Shown: positions 11,696 through 23,690, numbered from the stretch's first letter. The stretch: DNA of 64,000 bases from Atrina japonica (GCA_030159075.1 BROG01000042.1:1677501-1741500), one strand, 5' to 3'. Notes: generated by a model from the letters alone, not told the origin. Numbers and translations: made by a program.

Positions 11696-13202
11696 GGATC
11701 CAATAAATAAGTTTTAGAAGATACAGTCCACATAAAAATTAGAATGTTCTATATAAAGGGACGACACACTAGAAATCAACATACCGATTCTCGAAGTTTC
11801 GTTTCAGTGAGGAAGGGTTGAAGAACCACAGTAAAGTCTTTGCTGGTGTCATACCTTCCAGATGCAATTAAATCCCTGAGACCCTGTTGGAATTGTTGTG
11901 ATAATTTTCTCACATCGCCTCTCAACTCAGGGGTTATAGCGTCAGTTACACACGAGCAAAACAAACTGAATAGGAATACAAAAGTGAATATGTCATGAAT
12001 GTGTACGTTTGTAAACAGTAAATAACAAACCGTGTAGAATGTGTTATAAAGCGAGAGCAAATATGTATGTCAGTAAATAGTAAATAACAAACTGTGTAGA
12101 ATGTGTCATAAAGCGAGAACAAACATGTATGTCAGTAAATAGTAAATAACAAACCGTGTAGAATGTGACATTAAGTGAGAACAAATATGAACGTATGTAA
12201 GTAGTAAATAAATGACAGACCGTGTAGAATGTATCATAGACTGAGCATTTAAAGTAAGTAAAGTGAACTTATTTGATTTTAAATGACAATTACCGAAGTA
12301 AGATATATCAACTAGTCATAAAGTGTTACTATAGACGCTGAGTATACGTACAAAAGTAGTTTTATTTAAGTATTTCATCTATTTGCCTTTTTTTGCATAC
12401 AACCGATTGAAAAAAATATTGATACTGGTAATATTGAAATTATGAATGTGATATAAAATCATATTTTCTGAAAATATAAATGAATACTTTGTACACGTGC
12501 ACAAAAATTTTAACAAAATGAATTTGAAATGCTTTACAGTGACTGTTAGCTTTAACATTATAATTCGAAACAAAGTTCTTAAGTTGTTGATGGAAAATAA
12601 AAAGTAATCTCTGGTTTGTACTTACTGATGAGCTGTGTTACATCTTTTTACGTCGTCTAAAGTTTGAAACTGAAGAAGGTCTATAAGCTCAATAACATTA
12701 ACAAATGCCTTTGGAACCCTTCGATGAAGTAGATCTAAAGATGCCTTGATATTCATAACAAATTTTCTGGCACTGACTCTCTGTTAAATATATTATAACA
12801 TATAAATTGCATACATAGTTTGAAGAGAAAAAAATAGAAAACCTATAGCAAATATCACAATAAAAGACAAAGATCACACCACATGCTTTATACATTTAGG
12901 ATTGTTGAATTTAGTATTGGTATTGCAAACGTAGTAATTATTATTTTGATATATTTTACGTAGGTTTTAATTGTTTTTTACTTATTCATTTAAAACACAA
13001 GATGGATATTTTGTACATACCTCATTAACACAATAATTACATATGTCATTTCCACCAATGAAAATAGTTATCACTTTCCAATCATTTTCAAAGTCAATTC
13101 CATCATCAGATTTCATACGTTTGATCAATTCAGAAGTTTGGGCCAGGATCATACTGTATTTCAAACAAAGATAGATTTATTTGGTGGCGAACGGAGAGAG
13201 AG

Positions 13203-13298
<96 letters not shown>

Positions 13299-16200
13299 TG
13301 AGAGAGATAGAGAGAATGAATGAGAGAGATAGATATATTTTTTACATATTTTATGTAAATCATTGAATGATAAATGTGAAGTAAAGTAGATGTATTACTA
13401 CCTTGATTTTCACATAGTTAATAATTTGGAGAAAACAATCTATATGATTTGTGTAAGAGAACATTTTCCAGCTTCCAGCTATTTTGTCCATTTAAAATTT
13501 GATCACATTAAAAAATAAATGAATTCATTCCCTTTGTAAAACCTGTGTGACATGCTCATATGAAACGTTGATTACTTCCGGACACCTGGTCCCATCCCGT
13601 TTTGGATTCGCAATTGTTCTCCATGTTGAAACCGTTTTACAAGATAGGCAAACGTCATCTGTTTACTTATGGATTAAAGATGGCTGATAGCCTATAAACC
13701 TCAATTTTTATTTTATCAGTTTTCTTGAATATAGCGACTTGTACAAACTTTCTCTCATCTGACATGAAAGAGAACATCTATCCACTTAAATCTGATACGA
13801 GATCCGTGTTAAACTGCAAACCTAAGTTGGAAATTTGTGATCCTTTTTATATTCAATTTGTTATATTCTAATGAACTTGAAGTCCATTGGTAACTCTCCA
13901 TTTTTACTTAAAAATAAATGTATTTATAATAGTTACGTATACACGTGGGTGTGTTTACAGTAAACACGTGTTATGTTGTTTCTATTGTTGTTTATCGCAA
14001 GGCGATTGGTCAGTAATTGTTTATTAGGGGTAGCGGCGTTAAAAGCATGAAAATGTGACCAGGTAATGTTACCTGAGTTATTAGTAAGAATATAAGGTAT
14101 TCGAAGCTTCGCCGCCTTGTGCAACAGACGCATTATTCCCCACCCACCCGCCCGTTGTTTTTCACTATATTGTAATATTGTACATGATATTAATTACCTT
14201 TTCATTTTTTGTAGAAAATGTTTGAGTGTGATGTTTTACAAGACTTACACAGATATTTATGTAATTTATATGTAATAAAGTCTGTTGCACTCGCACATGC
14301 GAGCTTATCCTATTTATGTGTTGAGTTTATTTTATAAATAATTTATGTTCGGTTGAGACTGGCGAATTAGAACATAATGTTTATTGTTTTGTTTCCAAAT
14401 ATAAGAAACTTCATGCGCTGCTCGGAACGTTTAGCAAAAGTAGATAAATGAGAATGTCTTTCATATCGTCTGCTTTGTAACCAGAATAACAAACTGAACA
14501 CATCAATTGTACACTAGTAATATTACGTAATATCTATGTTACTTACTTGGACACGGCACCGACTTGTGCAACATTGAAATGAGCATTTACACTATTGTAT
14601 GCCCCATCACCAACAGAAAAACCTTTTAGGTTAGGATTGTACATTCGAAGTATATCTGAAAATTATAATATGAAACTGTTTTGAAAGAGAGCTTCGGTAA
14701 TATCAGACCAGTATATCATACTACAGTTAAATTTTATCACTTTGAAATTTCTTCATCATCTAACATGTATTAACTTTAATCAAAGCATTAACATTGGCTT
14801 CATCGGCAAAAACCATTGATTCTGTATAAACTTCTGAAATGTCTTGATTGCCCAAAATTTAAATGAGATCCCACGTGATCCTTTATAGAGAAAGTATTAT
14901 ATATCAAATCACATATCCGGTACCAAAATATTAATCTTAAGTAGTTTGCCTCTGTACATGAAATATTCATATGTTGAACACTCCTTGGCATGTAAGTAAC
15001 TAAACTTTCGATCTTTCGAATACCGGTATTTCGACAATGACCCATTATCTGTATTATGCAGTTTATCATCCGGACACAAAAACAACTCTAGCTTATATAG
15101 TCTTATCAAATTGATTGTAAGCAAAGTGGAATGATTGCCGAATGGGACGGCCATGGAGTGTGCCCAAGTTTCCGACGATTAAGTTGAAAAACCACTGGGA
15201 TGGAATTACGTACAAGCATACAAATGACATATTTGGCACTAGATCCAAATGTGTGCTGTTGTAACACTTCTGGATTTCCAAGAGTTCTGTGTTTGTACAA
15301 CGTCATTCGTGTTCGTCTTAATGGTATGTACTTTGTAATCTCTTATTAATATATTGATTTTTTTCTGCGTGATTTTTATTTTCATAGTTCAAGGACTATA
15401 GGATGTGTGTAATGTTAACAGTAAAGTCAATTAAAATGGAACATACTTGGAAGTGTTATCATTTCTTCTATGGTGCCATCTCCACCCATACTAGAAAATG
15501 TAAAGATTACCAAGAATTAAATTAAAATGTTTAATATTACTTCCATATCTAATATGATATAATTCATCATAAAATGTATGATAATCTTTTAATTGTAATG
15601 GTGAATTTATTTTACATTAGCAACAGTCTATTTCTAGAATATACTTACCTAAAAGATAACCCCCTTTCTTCTTTGAATGCAAAAGGATTCACAGCAGTAG
15701 CACCAAACGCAGCCTGAACAATACATTAAAGGATACAATTATAAACATTACCGGTAGAGGACCAGTTGTCGGCGTGGACCTGTAGCTACCTACCTACGAC
15801 TAACCAAATACCTAAATTGACATTTATAAATATATCTTAATGTTCATAGTACATAGATGATTTCTCGGTAATATACCATTTCGTGATCTAATCATAAATT
15901 ATGAATAAGACTATGGTAAGTGAGATCAATTGCCCATACTCCTTCACTGTCGGTACATTTTAAGATACATTATGTGGTTCTAATATAAATGACAATGGTT
16001 GCAAACATCAGTATGTATTTTTATAATTACCGTTATTGAATCGCCAATTGCTCCCACGACTCCTACATCCTTTGGAGACAAGGTGTGCACTATGATTTTG
16101 AAAAGTCAAAGTTTTATGGTTAATTTTGGTTATATATAAATATTCAGAATAGGATACGTGACAAATATATTAAGGAATATATAAAAATATCTCAGATACC

Positions 16201-18342
16201 ATTCATTAGAATGTCCAGGACATAGATACAAATCCGGTAAAAATGGACAAACACAGACCTCTGGAAACCAAGAGGTGGGATCAGGTGCCATGGAGGAGTA
16301 AGCATCTCCTGTCGACCGGTCACACCCGCCGTGAGTCCACGGTCAAGTCCAATGAAACACGTGAGGAGTGTATCCTCGTCACAATTGTACAGACGTCTCA
16401 ACAACCGCCAACGAAAAGGCAACTCAACATTTCACTTAGTGAAACAGAGTAGTCGCAAACAAGACTATTATACCGACCGTAAAATTTGCGGAACGTTGAC
16501 ATCAAACGCGGTTTTCGATATCCCTAGATCAATATTTTGTCAGTGAGTAGTTTACCTCTGTATATGAAATCTTCATATGTTGTGCACGCCCTGGCATATC
16601 GGATCATTTGTGAAATATAAACTCCATATGCGAGTGACTGAGGGATATCACTACTTAAATGTGGAAAATTTACGATGGGAAAGCCGAAATCGTTGCGTTT
16701 GTCGTATAGCTTAGTTGCTAATTTCCCGTCTGTGTTTATATTAAGTAAAATGTCTAATTATGAAGCGTGTGTGCTTGATTCTGTTGTATCTTTAATTCAT
16801 AGTTCGCTGGGATATATCGCATTGACATATGTATGAAAATCGTCATTATTAATTGACAAAACGTCGTCGATATATCTAAATATCAAATTAAAGGACAACG
16901 CTAGCTTTTTCTTCTTTTGATTAAGCAATTCTGAATGAAATCTGCTTCGTATGAATAAAGGAACAGGTCGGCCAATAAAGGATCACAATTGGTTCCCATA
17001 GGAATGCCGACAGTTTGTTGAAAGACCACGTCTCCGAACATTACAAATATATTGTCTATTAGAAATTCTGGCATGTTTTCTTATATCAACTTCAGTGTAT
17101 TTATGTGTAGAATCAGAGTGGTGTTTGACGAAATAAGTATCCTGATAGCCAATCACTAGATATTAAAATTTTCGGGTACCACCTTTAGTGAAAAAACAGT
17201 TGTCTATGATGCTGAAAAGTCTTTCTTTTGATTTTTTATGTGGAATAGTTTTGTAAAGAGTAGAGAAGTCATATGTTTTGATGGTGTGAATTCGAGAAAA
17301 ATTGTGTGCCTTCAAATTTTCTAAAAGCTGTTTAGAATTTTTAAGTATCCACATGTGATTTACAGCAACTGTACAGTATTGTTGAAGTTTCTTCTTAACG
17401 GCTGTCAATATCTTGGTAAGGAGTAAAGATAAGGGTTTGGTAGAACATTTGCTGGATCCTGCTATGTATATTCGCTTATATGGGGTTTTATGAAGTTTAG
17501 GTATTCAATATAAATGTGGTAGCTCGAAATCGGTATCTGTTGTAGGTATATCAAATGAGCGTAATACGGTCACATGATTTTGAAGGATCTCGTCCTTTGA
17601 AAGTGAGCTACGTGTGTATGTAGGATTTCCAGAATTCGTGTTAAACCCAAGGTCTTCTAATAAACAATTATAGTAATGTGCCTTACAAATAAAAACTATA
17701 TTATTTGAGGCTTTGTCTGCTGGTAATGATATGTTTTAAAACTACCTATTAATAATAATGGGATGCGATGGTATGTCATTTATTTGTAAAGTGTGTCTAT
17801 CTAAGGTTGTTGGAAATATTAATCCTTTTTGCTTAGACACATTTTAAACTCTCAAATTAAATCCTGCTATGAAATACGAAAGACTCTTAAATTTAAATAA
17901 ATTTATATATCTTAACACAATTTTCAATTACCTGTGATATCTCGATCTGGTACCTCAAACTTCTGACACGGAAAGCTGGATACCTGAAGTGTAAAGTAAA
18001 CTTTGTGACAAATAATTATGTCAAAAAAGTACTTCTAGTGTATGTAATAAATCATTGAACTTAATTATACTTACTATTTAGTTTGTGAATAAAATTACTT
18101 TCGTTTTCCATCATTATCCATACGTCATGAGCATACATTTATTTTTGTTATTAAAGACATATATGCTGTCAGAAGGGAAGTATATTTGTTTGTATTTATA
18201 CAAGTAATATGTTCTTAAAATATCGGGTTGAAGAAAAGTGTTATAACTTCGTAATTTGTGAAAATAAATTGGTCAACAAGAACAAGAACAACAACAACAA
18301 CAACAAGAAAAACAACAACAAGAACAACTACTACTACTACTT

Positions 18343-18395
<53 letters not shown>

Positions 18396-18441
18396 TCTTC
18401 TACTACTACTACTATTACTACTACTGCTACTACTGCTACTT

Positions 18442-18499
<58 letters not shown>

Positions 18500-18635
18500 A
18501 TATACTAACGATATTGAATGAAAAATAACAGAATATTTCAGACCATATTTTGGTTATCATCATCAATCTCGAACTCGTCCTTCTTTTCTGTTAGATTCCC
18601 AGCTGTGACTTTTATTGAAGTATGAAGAGAACATT
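9628..18635 (-). CDS. PLB-A: phospholipase B1-like GDSL lipase, membrane-anchored
   Basis: In transcription order the exons are 18544-18635 (tentative), 17932-17983, 16031-16089, 15649-15713, 15447-15490, 14547-14655, 13021-13153, 12626-12780, 11785-11965, 10808-10909, 10567-10626 and 9628-10278. All phases join, giving about 566 residues to the TGA stop. SGNH/GDSL blocks in order: [10 protein letters not shown] (nucleophile Ser), [21 protein letters not shown] and FDCFHLS (catalytic Asp and His). [17 protein letters not shown] and CPSA...FFYT are PLB1 hallmarks. A transmembrane helix ([20 protein letters not shown]) and a short basic tail end the protein. The family hydrolyses acyl esters of phospholipids and lysophospholipids at the cell surface. 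The signal-peptide exon is not certain (see 19008-19121). The stalk is unusually long and repetitive. Almost every intron carries a simple repeat or mobile-element debris. Confidence 0.9.
9832..10095 (-). repeat. In-frame 69-bp coding repeat (23-residue stalk unit)
   Basis: There are four units (core DQENVE, then VLSKE and GFEAEKM). Three are about 23 residues and one is cut to 18. Period changes are multiples of three, so the frame is kept. More degenerate copies ([16 protein letters not shown]) extend upstream toward 10150. Confidence 0.9.
10430..10494. repeat. (TA)n microsatellite in PLB-A intron
   Basis: Pure TA run in the last intron of PLB-A. Confidence 0.97.
10677..10742. repeat. (CA)n microsatellite in PLB-A intron
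   Basis: Nearly pure CA run between the exons at 10567-10626 and 10808-10909. Confidence 0.97.
10808..10909 (-). CDS. PLB-A catalytic His exon (FDCFHLS)
   Basis: 34 codons in phase 0 at both ends. They contain [20 protein letters not shown], equivalent to the SEDCFHFSDRGH block of mammalian PLB1, with Asp and His of the catalytic triad, and end LWSNM. The exact counterpart is 58021-58116 in PLB-C. None was found in PLB-B. Confidence 0.92.
11322..11694. repeat. Long (CTA)n microsatellite in PLB-A intron
   Basis: About 370 bases of CTA repeats with occasional CAAATA, TTA and TGC interruptions. The long poly-Leu and poly-Val reading frames on the two strands are repeat artefacts. Confidence 0.97.
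12008..12240. repeat. Minisatellite, about 62-bp unit, four copies
   Basis: Successive copies contain agtaaataacaaaccgtgta, then gaatgtg, then an aagcgagarcaaa stretch. It lies in the PLB-A intron between 11965 and 12626. Confidence 0.85.
13021..13153 (-). CDS. PLB-A block III exon (GGND)
   Basis: 44 codons containing [11 protein letters not shown], then [20 protein letters not shown]. The GGND Asn contributes to the oxyanion hole in SGNH hydrolases. The donor is gtatgt. Confidence 0.92.
13196..13293. repeat. (GA)n microsatellite in PLB-A intron
   Basis: GA run with a few imperfect units extending to about 13330. It begins about 40 bases upstream (minus sense) of the acceptor of exon 13021-13153. 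Confidence 0.95.
13575..13650 (+). mobile_element. Penelope-like family B 3' tip
   Basis: It matches the reverse complement of the gaacaattgcgaatcccaaa ... ggtgtccggaa stretch seen at 40540-40605 and 42840-42895. Only the extreme 3' end is present. Confidence 0.65.
13970..14310. mobile_element. Possible solo-LTR-like sequence
   Basis: A block begins with tgttatgttg. It has a TATA-like atataagg near 14091 and, near 14274, aataaagtctgttgcactcg, an arrangement like a promoter and polyadenylation signal in an LTR. No second LTR or target duplication was found. Low confidence. Confidence 0.25.
14935..14990 (-). mobile_element. Penelope-like fragment
   Basis: About 55 bases match the agtagtttrcctctgta...catatgttgaacac segment common to the Penelope-like copies. 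It abuts the pseudogene-like block at 15090. Confidence 0.6.
15090..15306 (-). pseudogene. Possible L7Ae-domain (SECISBP2-like) gene fragment
   Basis: One minus-strand frame reads [15 protein letters not shown]. This resembles the IPFVFALNRKALGR segment of the SECISBP2/SECISBP2L L7Ae domain. A neighbouring frame continues MAVPFGNHS, like the NKAVPVS that follows in that family, implying a frameshift. It lies in a PLB-A intron beside Penelope-like sequence, so a captured or retroposed fragment is likely. The match is short. Confidence 0.3.
16031..16089 (-). CDS. PLB-A nucleophile exon (GDSIT)
   Basis: It encodes [19 protein letters not shown]. The Ser of GDS is the expected nucleophile. The same 59-base length and phase occur at 42144-42202 (PLB-B) and 61935-61993 (PLB-C). 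Confidence 0.93.
16180..17725 (-). mobile_element. Penelope-like element, long degenerate copy in PLB-A intron
   Basis: The minus-strand pieces include the PLE 3' tail (16187-16520), a broken YIDDVLS region near 16860, the GTNCAP-like region near 16990, and [13 protein letters not shown] (RT motif A) near 17260. An upstream RT finger segment extends to at least 17725. There are many stops and frameshifts. Weaker similarity may continue to about 17840. Confidence 0.85.
18324..18500. repeat. (CTA)n/(CTT)n microsatellite with flanking (CAA)n
   Basis: CTA-rich array with CTT, TTA and CTG interruptions. A (CAA)n tract at 18284-18318 precedes it. It lies just downstream (minus sense) of the tentative exon 18544-18635. 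Confidence 0.95.
18544..18635 (-). CDS. PLB-A tentative N-terminal linker exon
   Basis: After ctttacag, 2 bases plus 30 codons are open ([20 protein letters not shown] and on) to a weak donor gtctga in phase 0. The 92-base length and both phases are identical to exon 63002-63093 of PLB-C. This is the main support. Confidence 0.5.
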
Positions 18636-19007
18636 CTGTAAAGAAAATTTTACTTTATTTAGAATAAATGTGTTAATATTTTAGATTTTTTCGACAAGTC
18701 CAGTGATAAAAAAAAAGATTTTTCGTAAACACCAATGGCGGGTGTAGCAATGTCACGATTCCCCACCATCAGCCTTAGATCAGACCAGTATGAAGGAGTT
18801 TACGATCCTCAGATTACACAATATATCATAATGTTTTATTGTTTATTCATCAGGTGTAGAATTGTAAAAGTGTCATTTAAAAACAACCAGTGAATTAACT
18901 TGACATAAGTTAACAGACACGGATAGTCAAGCTATCGTTTGAAATATACACTAGAAAACAAGTAAATAAGATGTGGAGTTTATATTCTATATTGTTTTAA
19001 AACATAC

Positions 19008-19121
19008 CATTTGAACGTGGAATTTGATGTAAGTGTCAGTGAGACATTCGAATAAGTGCAATATATCAACGAATGATATTAGAATCACAGAAAATAAAGA
19101 TTCCATATATTTGACATTCAT
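19008..19121 (-). CDS. Candidate signal-peptide exon for PLB-A
   Basis: It starts ATG with MNVKYMESLFSVILISFVDI, a signal-peptide-like hydrophobic run, and ends at a good donor (gtatgt) after 38 codons. The phase (0) does not fit the 92-base exon, which needs one base, so either an intermediate exon exists or this is not the true first exon. Confidence 0.25.
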
Positions 19122-19230
19122 GCTTAATCATTATAAAACCTTAAAATAACTATTCTGAAATATCAGAACTAAAGCTGTTTCCTGTTGTGTATATTGTGAG
19201 GCTAGTTACATGTCGTTGTGAGAACGTGAA

Positions 19231-19232
<2 letters not shown>

Positions 19233-19319
<87 letters not shown>
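19233..19319. repeat. (CT)n microsatellite
   Basis: Pure CT run of about 87 bases. Confidence 0.97.
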
Positions 19320-19322
<3 letters not shown>

Positions 19323-19924
19323 AACATGTAATATTGGCCTTATTATCTAAAAAATTTTCAATCAGACGATATTTTTGAAAATTGGTAATTTCAATGAATT
19401 ATATAATACATTTATGTTTTTTTTTAAATCATATTTTTTCATGTGAAAAAAATTTAATATTTTAAGATGGACCGTTCTATAGAATACAGGTTGTTTCAAA
19501 AACATGTCCCGACTTTACCGTTCAATAAAATATGTTACAAGCTACATATCAAACTGAGGGATATATTATATTAAAGAGAGTTTCATAACAATTTTGTTGG
19601 TATATAACTTTTAATGCATACACATTAAATATTACTTAAGTGATCCATATTCCAAACTATACACATTTTGGAAATTTACCAGTTAAAAATCATTTTTCAC
19701 TACATATTCCATATGTCCAACGTTTTCTCTAAGCCTAACTCTAAGCCATCCAGGAAGTATCGGGTCACATTTTTCACGGTAATATGATTAACAAATCAAA
19801 AAAAAAAAAAAAAAAATACAAAAAAATACAAAAATTAGAAAAAAAGAAAAGGAATAATAAAATTTATGTGACATAGGTAAACATACAAAAGACAAGGAGA
19901 GAGATAAAGAAAGGACGACAGACA

Positions 19925-20410
19925 AAAACAAATACCTTAGAATTTTGTGATATAACGACAGACAAAAAGAGATACCTGAGAATTTTGTGATATAACGGCA
20001 GACAAAAAGAGATACCTGAGAATTTTGTGATATAACGGCAGACAAAAACAGATACCTGAGAATTTTGTGATATAACGGCAGACAAAAACAGATACCTGAG
20101 AATTTTGTGATATAACGGCAGAGAAAAAGAGATACCTGATAATTTTGTGATGTAACGGCAGACAAAAACAAATACCTGTGAATTTTGTGATGTAACGGCA
20201 GACAAAAACAGATACCTGAGAATTTTGTGATATAACGGCAGAGAAAAAGAGATACCTGAGAATTTTGTGATATAACGGCAGAGAAAACCTGAGATACCTA
20301 ACGGCAGACAAAAACAAATAGAAATTTTGTGATATAACGACAGACAAAAACAGACACCTGATAATTTTGTGATATAATGGCAGACAAAAACAGATACCTG
20401 AGAATGTTGT
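19925..20410. repeat. Minisatellite, 40-bp unit, about 12 copies
   Basis: The unit has gacaaaaacagatacctgag followed by aattttgtgatataacggca. On the minus strand each unit contains ttctcag|gta, which looks like a splice acceptor. One copy is rearranged near 20285-20320. Confidence 0.95.
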
Positions 20411-20574
20411 GATATACAGCAAGAAAAGAATCCTTGTGAGATACATCATTGATATCTCTGATTTGTTCACTACAACGACGTTACCATCTGACAGCAAGAC
20501 TAGGTGTGACGTACAGGTTATACATGAACATGTGACTTAAGTACAAGTACAGGTACATTTATTGAATCTTTTAC

Positions 20575-20621
20575 CTGTGGTATATCATTATTGATCGGTA
20601 ATTTGATTTGGTATCTAAAAC
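20575..20621 (-). pseudogene. Relic of a phospholipase B exon
   Basis: Between an acceptor (tttcag) and a donor (gtaaaag) the minus strand can read FRYQIKLPINNDIPQ, which aligns with [14 protein letters not shown] of PLB-A exon 17932-17983. The flanking ttacctgtg and cctgaa are also alike. It is 47 rather than 52 bases long. It may mark a lost further member of the array or a duplicated 5' end of PLB-A. Confidence 0.35.
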
Positions 20622-20869
20622 CTGAAATAAAAATAAATCTGATGAAAATGATTTACTATTATTGTTATTATTATCATCAATTTAGGAAAAACAATTAGCA
20701 TAAACATCAAGATCAAGCCATGTCAAGGTCATTTAATTACAAAAATCGACTCATAATAGAACAGAAATACATGTCTATCTTACATGTGTAAGTTATGTTC
20801 TTTATCTAAAAATACATCAGTGTGTTGGCTCTCTAATTGGAAGTTTGTCAGTCGTTGATACCGATTTCG

Positions 20870-21250
20870 ATTATTCCTCTCGTTTGGTTTCGATTCATCA
20901 ACTTAATCCCGGCGAATGTGAGCCGTTGTCAGTGGTTACACAATATTTTTTGTGGACTGGTTCTACCTGCAGATATGCGTGTTTATGTTTGGTCTCGATT
21001 TTACAACGAACGGTCGGTCGGCAGGGATAACAATACTAAACAAGGACTGATTCCACTTCCAGATCCTTGTCTTTCATGTTTAGTCTCGATTTGATAACCT
21101 GATCACGGCAGATGTGAGCGGTCGGCAGGGAGAACAACATTCCACGAGGACTGATTCCACCTCCAGATCCTTGTCTTTATAATTGATATCGATTTGACAA
21201 CGAAATCACGGCAGATGTGAGCGGTAGGCAGCGATTACAGGATATTCCTT
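20870..21250. repeat. Degenerate tandem repeat, about 90-bp unit, four copies
   Basis: Each copy contains gattccac...gatccttgtctttca, then a ctcgattt tract and a ggcagatgtgagcggtcggc-like block. Confidence 0.75.
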
Positions 21251-21626
21251 GAGACCTGATTCCACGCTCCTTGTTCATGCATTCACCCTTCCCTTTCTAT
21301 ATTTGCATACATATTTCGTCCTTACTGTATGCTTTAAGTTAAAATCGAGCCTAGGTTATATTCCAAGAATCTTCTTAATTATTATCATCTGATAATTGAC
21401 TTGTTCTTAAGACATTCTCATTTTCTAATACATTAACATGTTGTTCTATATTTCTGTATTTTTACTCATTATTTAGAAGTTTATATCTAGCATGTTTTGG
21501 TTTATTTTATCTTCAGCTGTCTTGGTGAAATAGTCATTTCCATCGGACTCAATTATTTTAAATTTATATTTTGGTATAAAAAATTCAAATACCAAAGTCT
21601 TAACGTGTAGGAATCCTACAGATAAA

Positions 21627-21650
21627 AATTATTATTATTATTATTATTAA

Positions 21651-21705
<55 letters not shown>

Positions 21706-21737
21706 ATCATTATTATTATTATTATTATTATTATTAA

Positions 21738-21805
<68 letters not shown>
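21627..21805. repeat. (TTA)n microsatellite
   Basis: About 180 bases of ATT/TTA units with rare aat interruptions. Poly-Asn frames on the minus strand are artefacts. Confidence 0.97.
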
Positions 21806-21807
<2 letters not shown>

Positions 21808-22359
21808 TTCCTTTTTGATCAGGTGAATATCATAAGTGGACATCACTGATAATCCAAAGTTCAACTTATTCTGGAACATAAGTGGGTATATGCACCCATC
21901 TGTCTGTATCAATAATTTATAACTAATTGACAGGAAACGGAGCACGTTCACCAGATAATTCGTACCATGAACAGGTACTCCCAACAATTTGTAAGTTTAA
22001 CTACAAACAATTATTGATTTAAAATAAAAAATAATTAGTTTTCCCTGAAGCTATTTGCATTTTGTATTTCATTCATATCAATGTACATGTACTATATGTG
22101 CCGGGGGTATTTCAAAGGTTCTATATCTGTTAGCCTTTTATCATACTTATAGTATCTATAATGTCATTATACATATATAAGAATGTATATATTATAGCCA
22201 ATGGTTCATTACAACTCACAAGATTACATAGTAAACACAAACTGAAATCATTTACAAAAACTATCATAAGATTAAGAAGCACTGTTCATGTATAGAGCTA
22301 TTTCATGGTCATTATACAATTAATCTTCGGCCTCGGAATAGATAAATTCCACACATAAC

Positions 22360-22794
22360 ATACACTGAAGTTGATCTAAAAAGATGTTGGAATTTCTAAT
22401 ATACAATATATTTGTAATGTTCGGAGACGTGGTCTTTCAACAAACTGTCGGCATTCCAATGGGAACCAATTGGGCCCCTTTATTGGCTGACCTGTTCCTT
22501 TATTCATACGAAGAAGGCTTCATTCAGAAACTGCTGAATCAAAAGAAGAAAAAGTTAGCGGTGTCCTTTAATTTGACATTTAGCCTTGTTTGTGATTACT
22601 CTGTTTCACTAAATGAAATGTTGAGTTACCTTTTCGTTGGCGGTTGTTGAGACGTCTGTACCAATTATGACGAGGATTCGTTCCTCGCGTATTTCATTTT
22701 AATTTGACTTTGGACGCACAGCGAGTGTGACTGGTCGACAGGGGATGCTTACTCCTCCATGGCACCTAATCCCACCTCTGGGTTTCAAGAGGTC
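22360..22794 (+). mobile_element. Penelope-like element, internally deleted copy
   Basis: The + strand frame reads [20 protein letters not shown], then [20 protein letters not shown], then runs directly from LTFS into the C-terminal [20 protein letters not shown] and the 3' tail. The YIDDVLS motif and about 350 bases have been lost. It ends at a tetranucleotide repeat. Confidence 0.85.

Positions 22795-22877
<83 letters not shown>
22795..22877. repeat. (ATCT)n microsatellite
   Basis: Pure tetranucleotide run immediately after the Penelope-like 3' tail. Confidence 0.97.
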
Positions 22878-22878
<1 letters not shown>

Positions 22879-22879
22879 T

Positions 22880-23690
22880 TCTTAATAGTTCAATAAAGCT
22901 ATGTATGCATACACTCGTCGCCCGGTGATTCTGGACCGGAACGTTTTGCGTCAGAGGCAATTTGCAACTTGGTAAGAAGTAGAGGGATCTGTAGAAACCT
23001 TTCTATATAAAGTAACAAGATTTATTATTTACTTTATTTCATTTTTACGAGTTGGTTCACATTAGTTATGCATGTTTACACGCTCTTCAATCAAAAGAAA
23101 CGCACTATTTCAGAAAGAAGTACGTCGAATTGATGGGAAATTGAAAATATAGGTGAATGTCATAAACAAAAAAATCAATATCAAGATTAAAATCATAAAT
23201 TCAAACTTAAAATGTAAATATTGAAATTAAGAATATATCAATTCATATCAGTCAAGAGGCCTTGTCCAAATAACTGCTATACAAAGTTAGTCTAATGTCC
23301 TTTATGCGTATTGTGGGATCTATATGTTTTAAATGTTGCATTTGAATTAGTTTTTATGTATGCAATTATGATAAAATTGATATTTATACATTTATAGAGC
23401 ATGACGTACTGTAATATATATGAGTTAAGCGGTCAAGGTATCTTTTTGTCCTCACGCTTGAGTGAGTTAACTGTCTTTAAGGATACCGGATGAAAAAAAT
23501 ATATACAAGAGAGTTTCCACGCCACTTCAAGTTCATATTTTAAAATGAGTTTCCAAATGTTTATAAATACATGTATTCAAAGAAAGTGTCAAAACGTCCA
23601 TTGTATTCGTGTCTATTGACTGACAAGTTTTGTGTTCTTACTCAAAAAGCTGCCTGATTTTGTAAACGATATAATCTAATGTAAATATCT
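22880..23690. other. No gene seen
   Basis: AT-rich intergenic sequence without recognisable coding sequence or repeats. Confidence 0.5.

Noticed and set aside
11281..11733. Long poly-Val and poly-Leu ORFs on the two strands
   Set aside because: They are translations of a (CTA)n microsatellite inside a PLB-A intron.
18209..18566. Poly-Tyr, poly-Thr and poly-Ser ORFs
   Set aside because: Artefacts of the CTA/CTT microsatellite. Only the splice-bounded part at 18544-18635 was kept, as a tentative exon.
19788..20497. Three minus-strand ORFs of 113-186 residues with CRYITKFSGI repeats
   Set aside because: They follow the 40-bp minisatellite. The period of 40 is not a multiple of three and all three frames are open.
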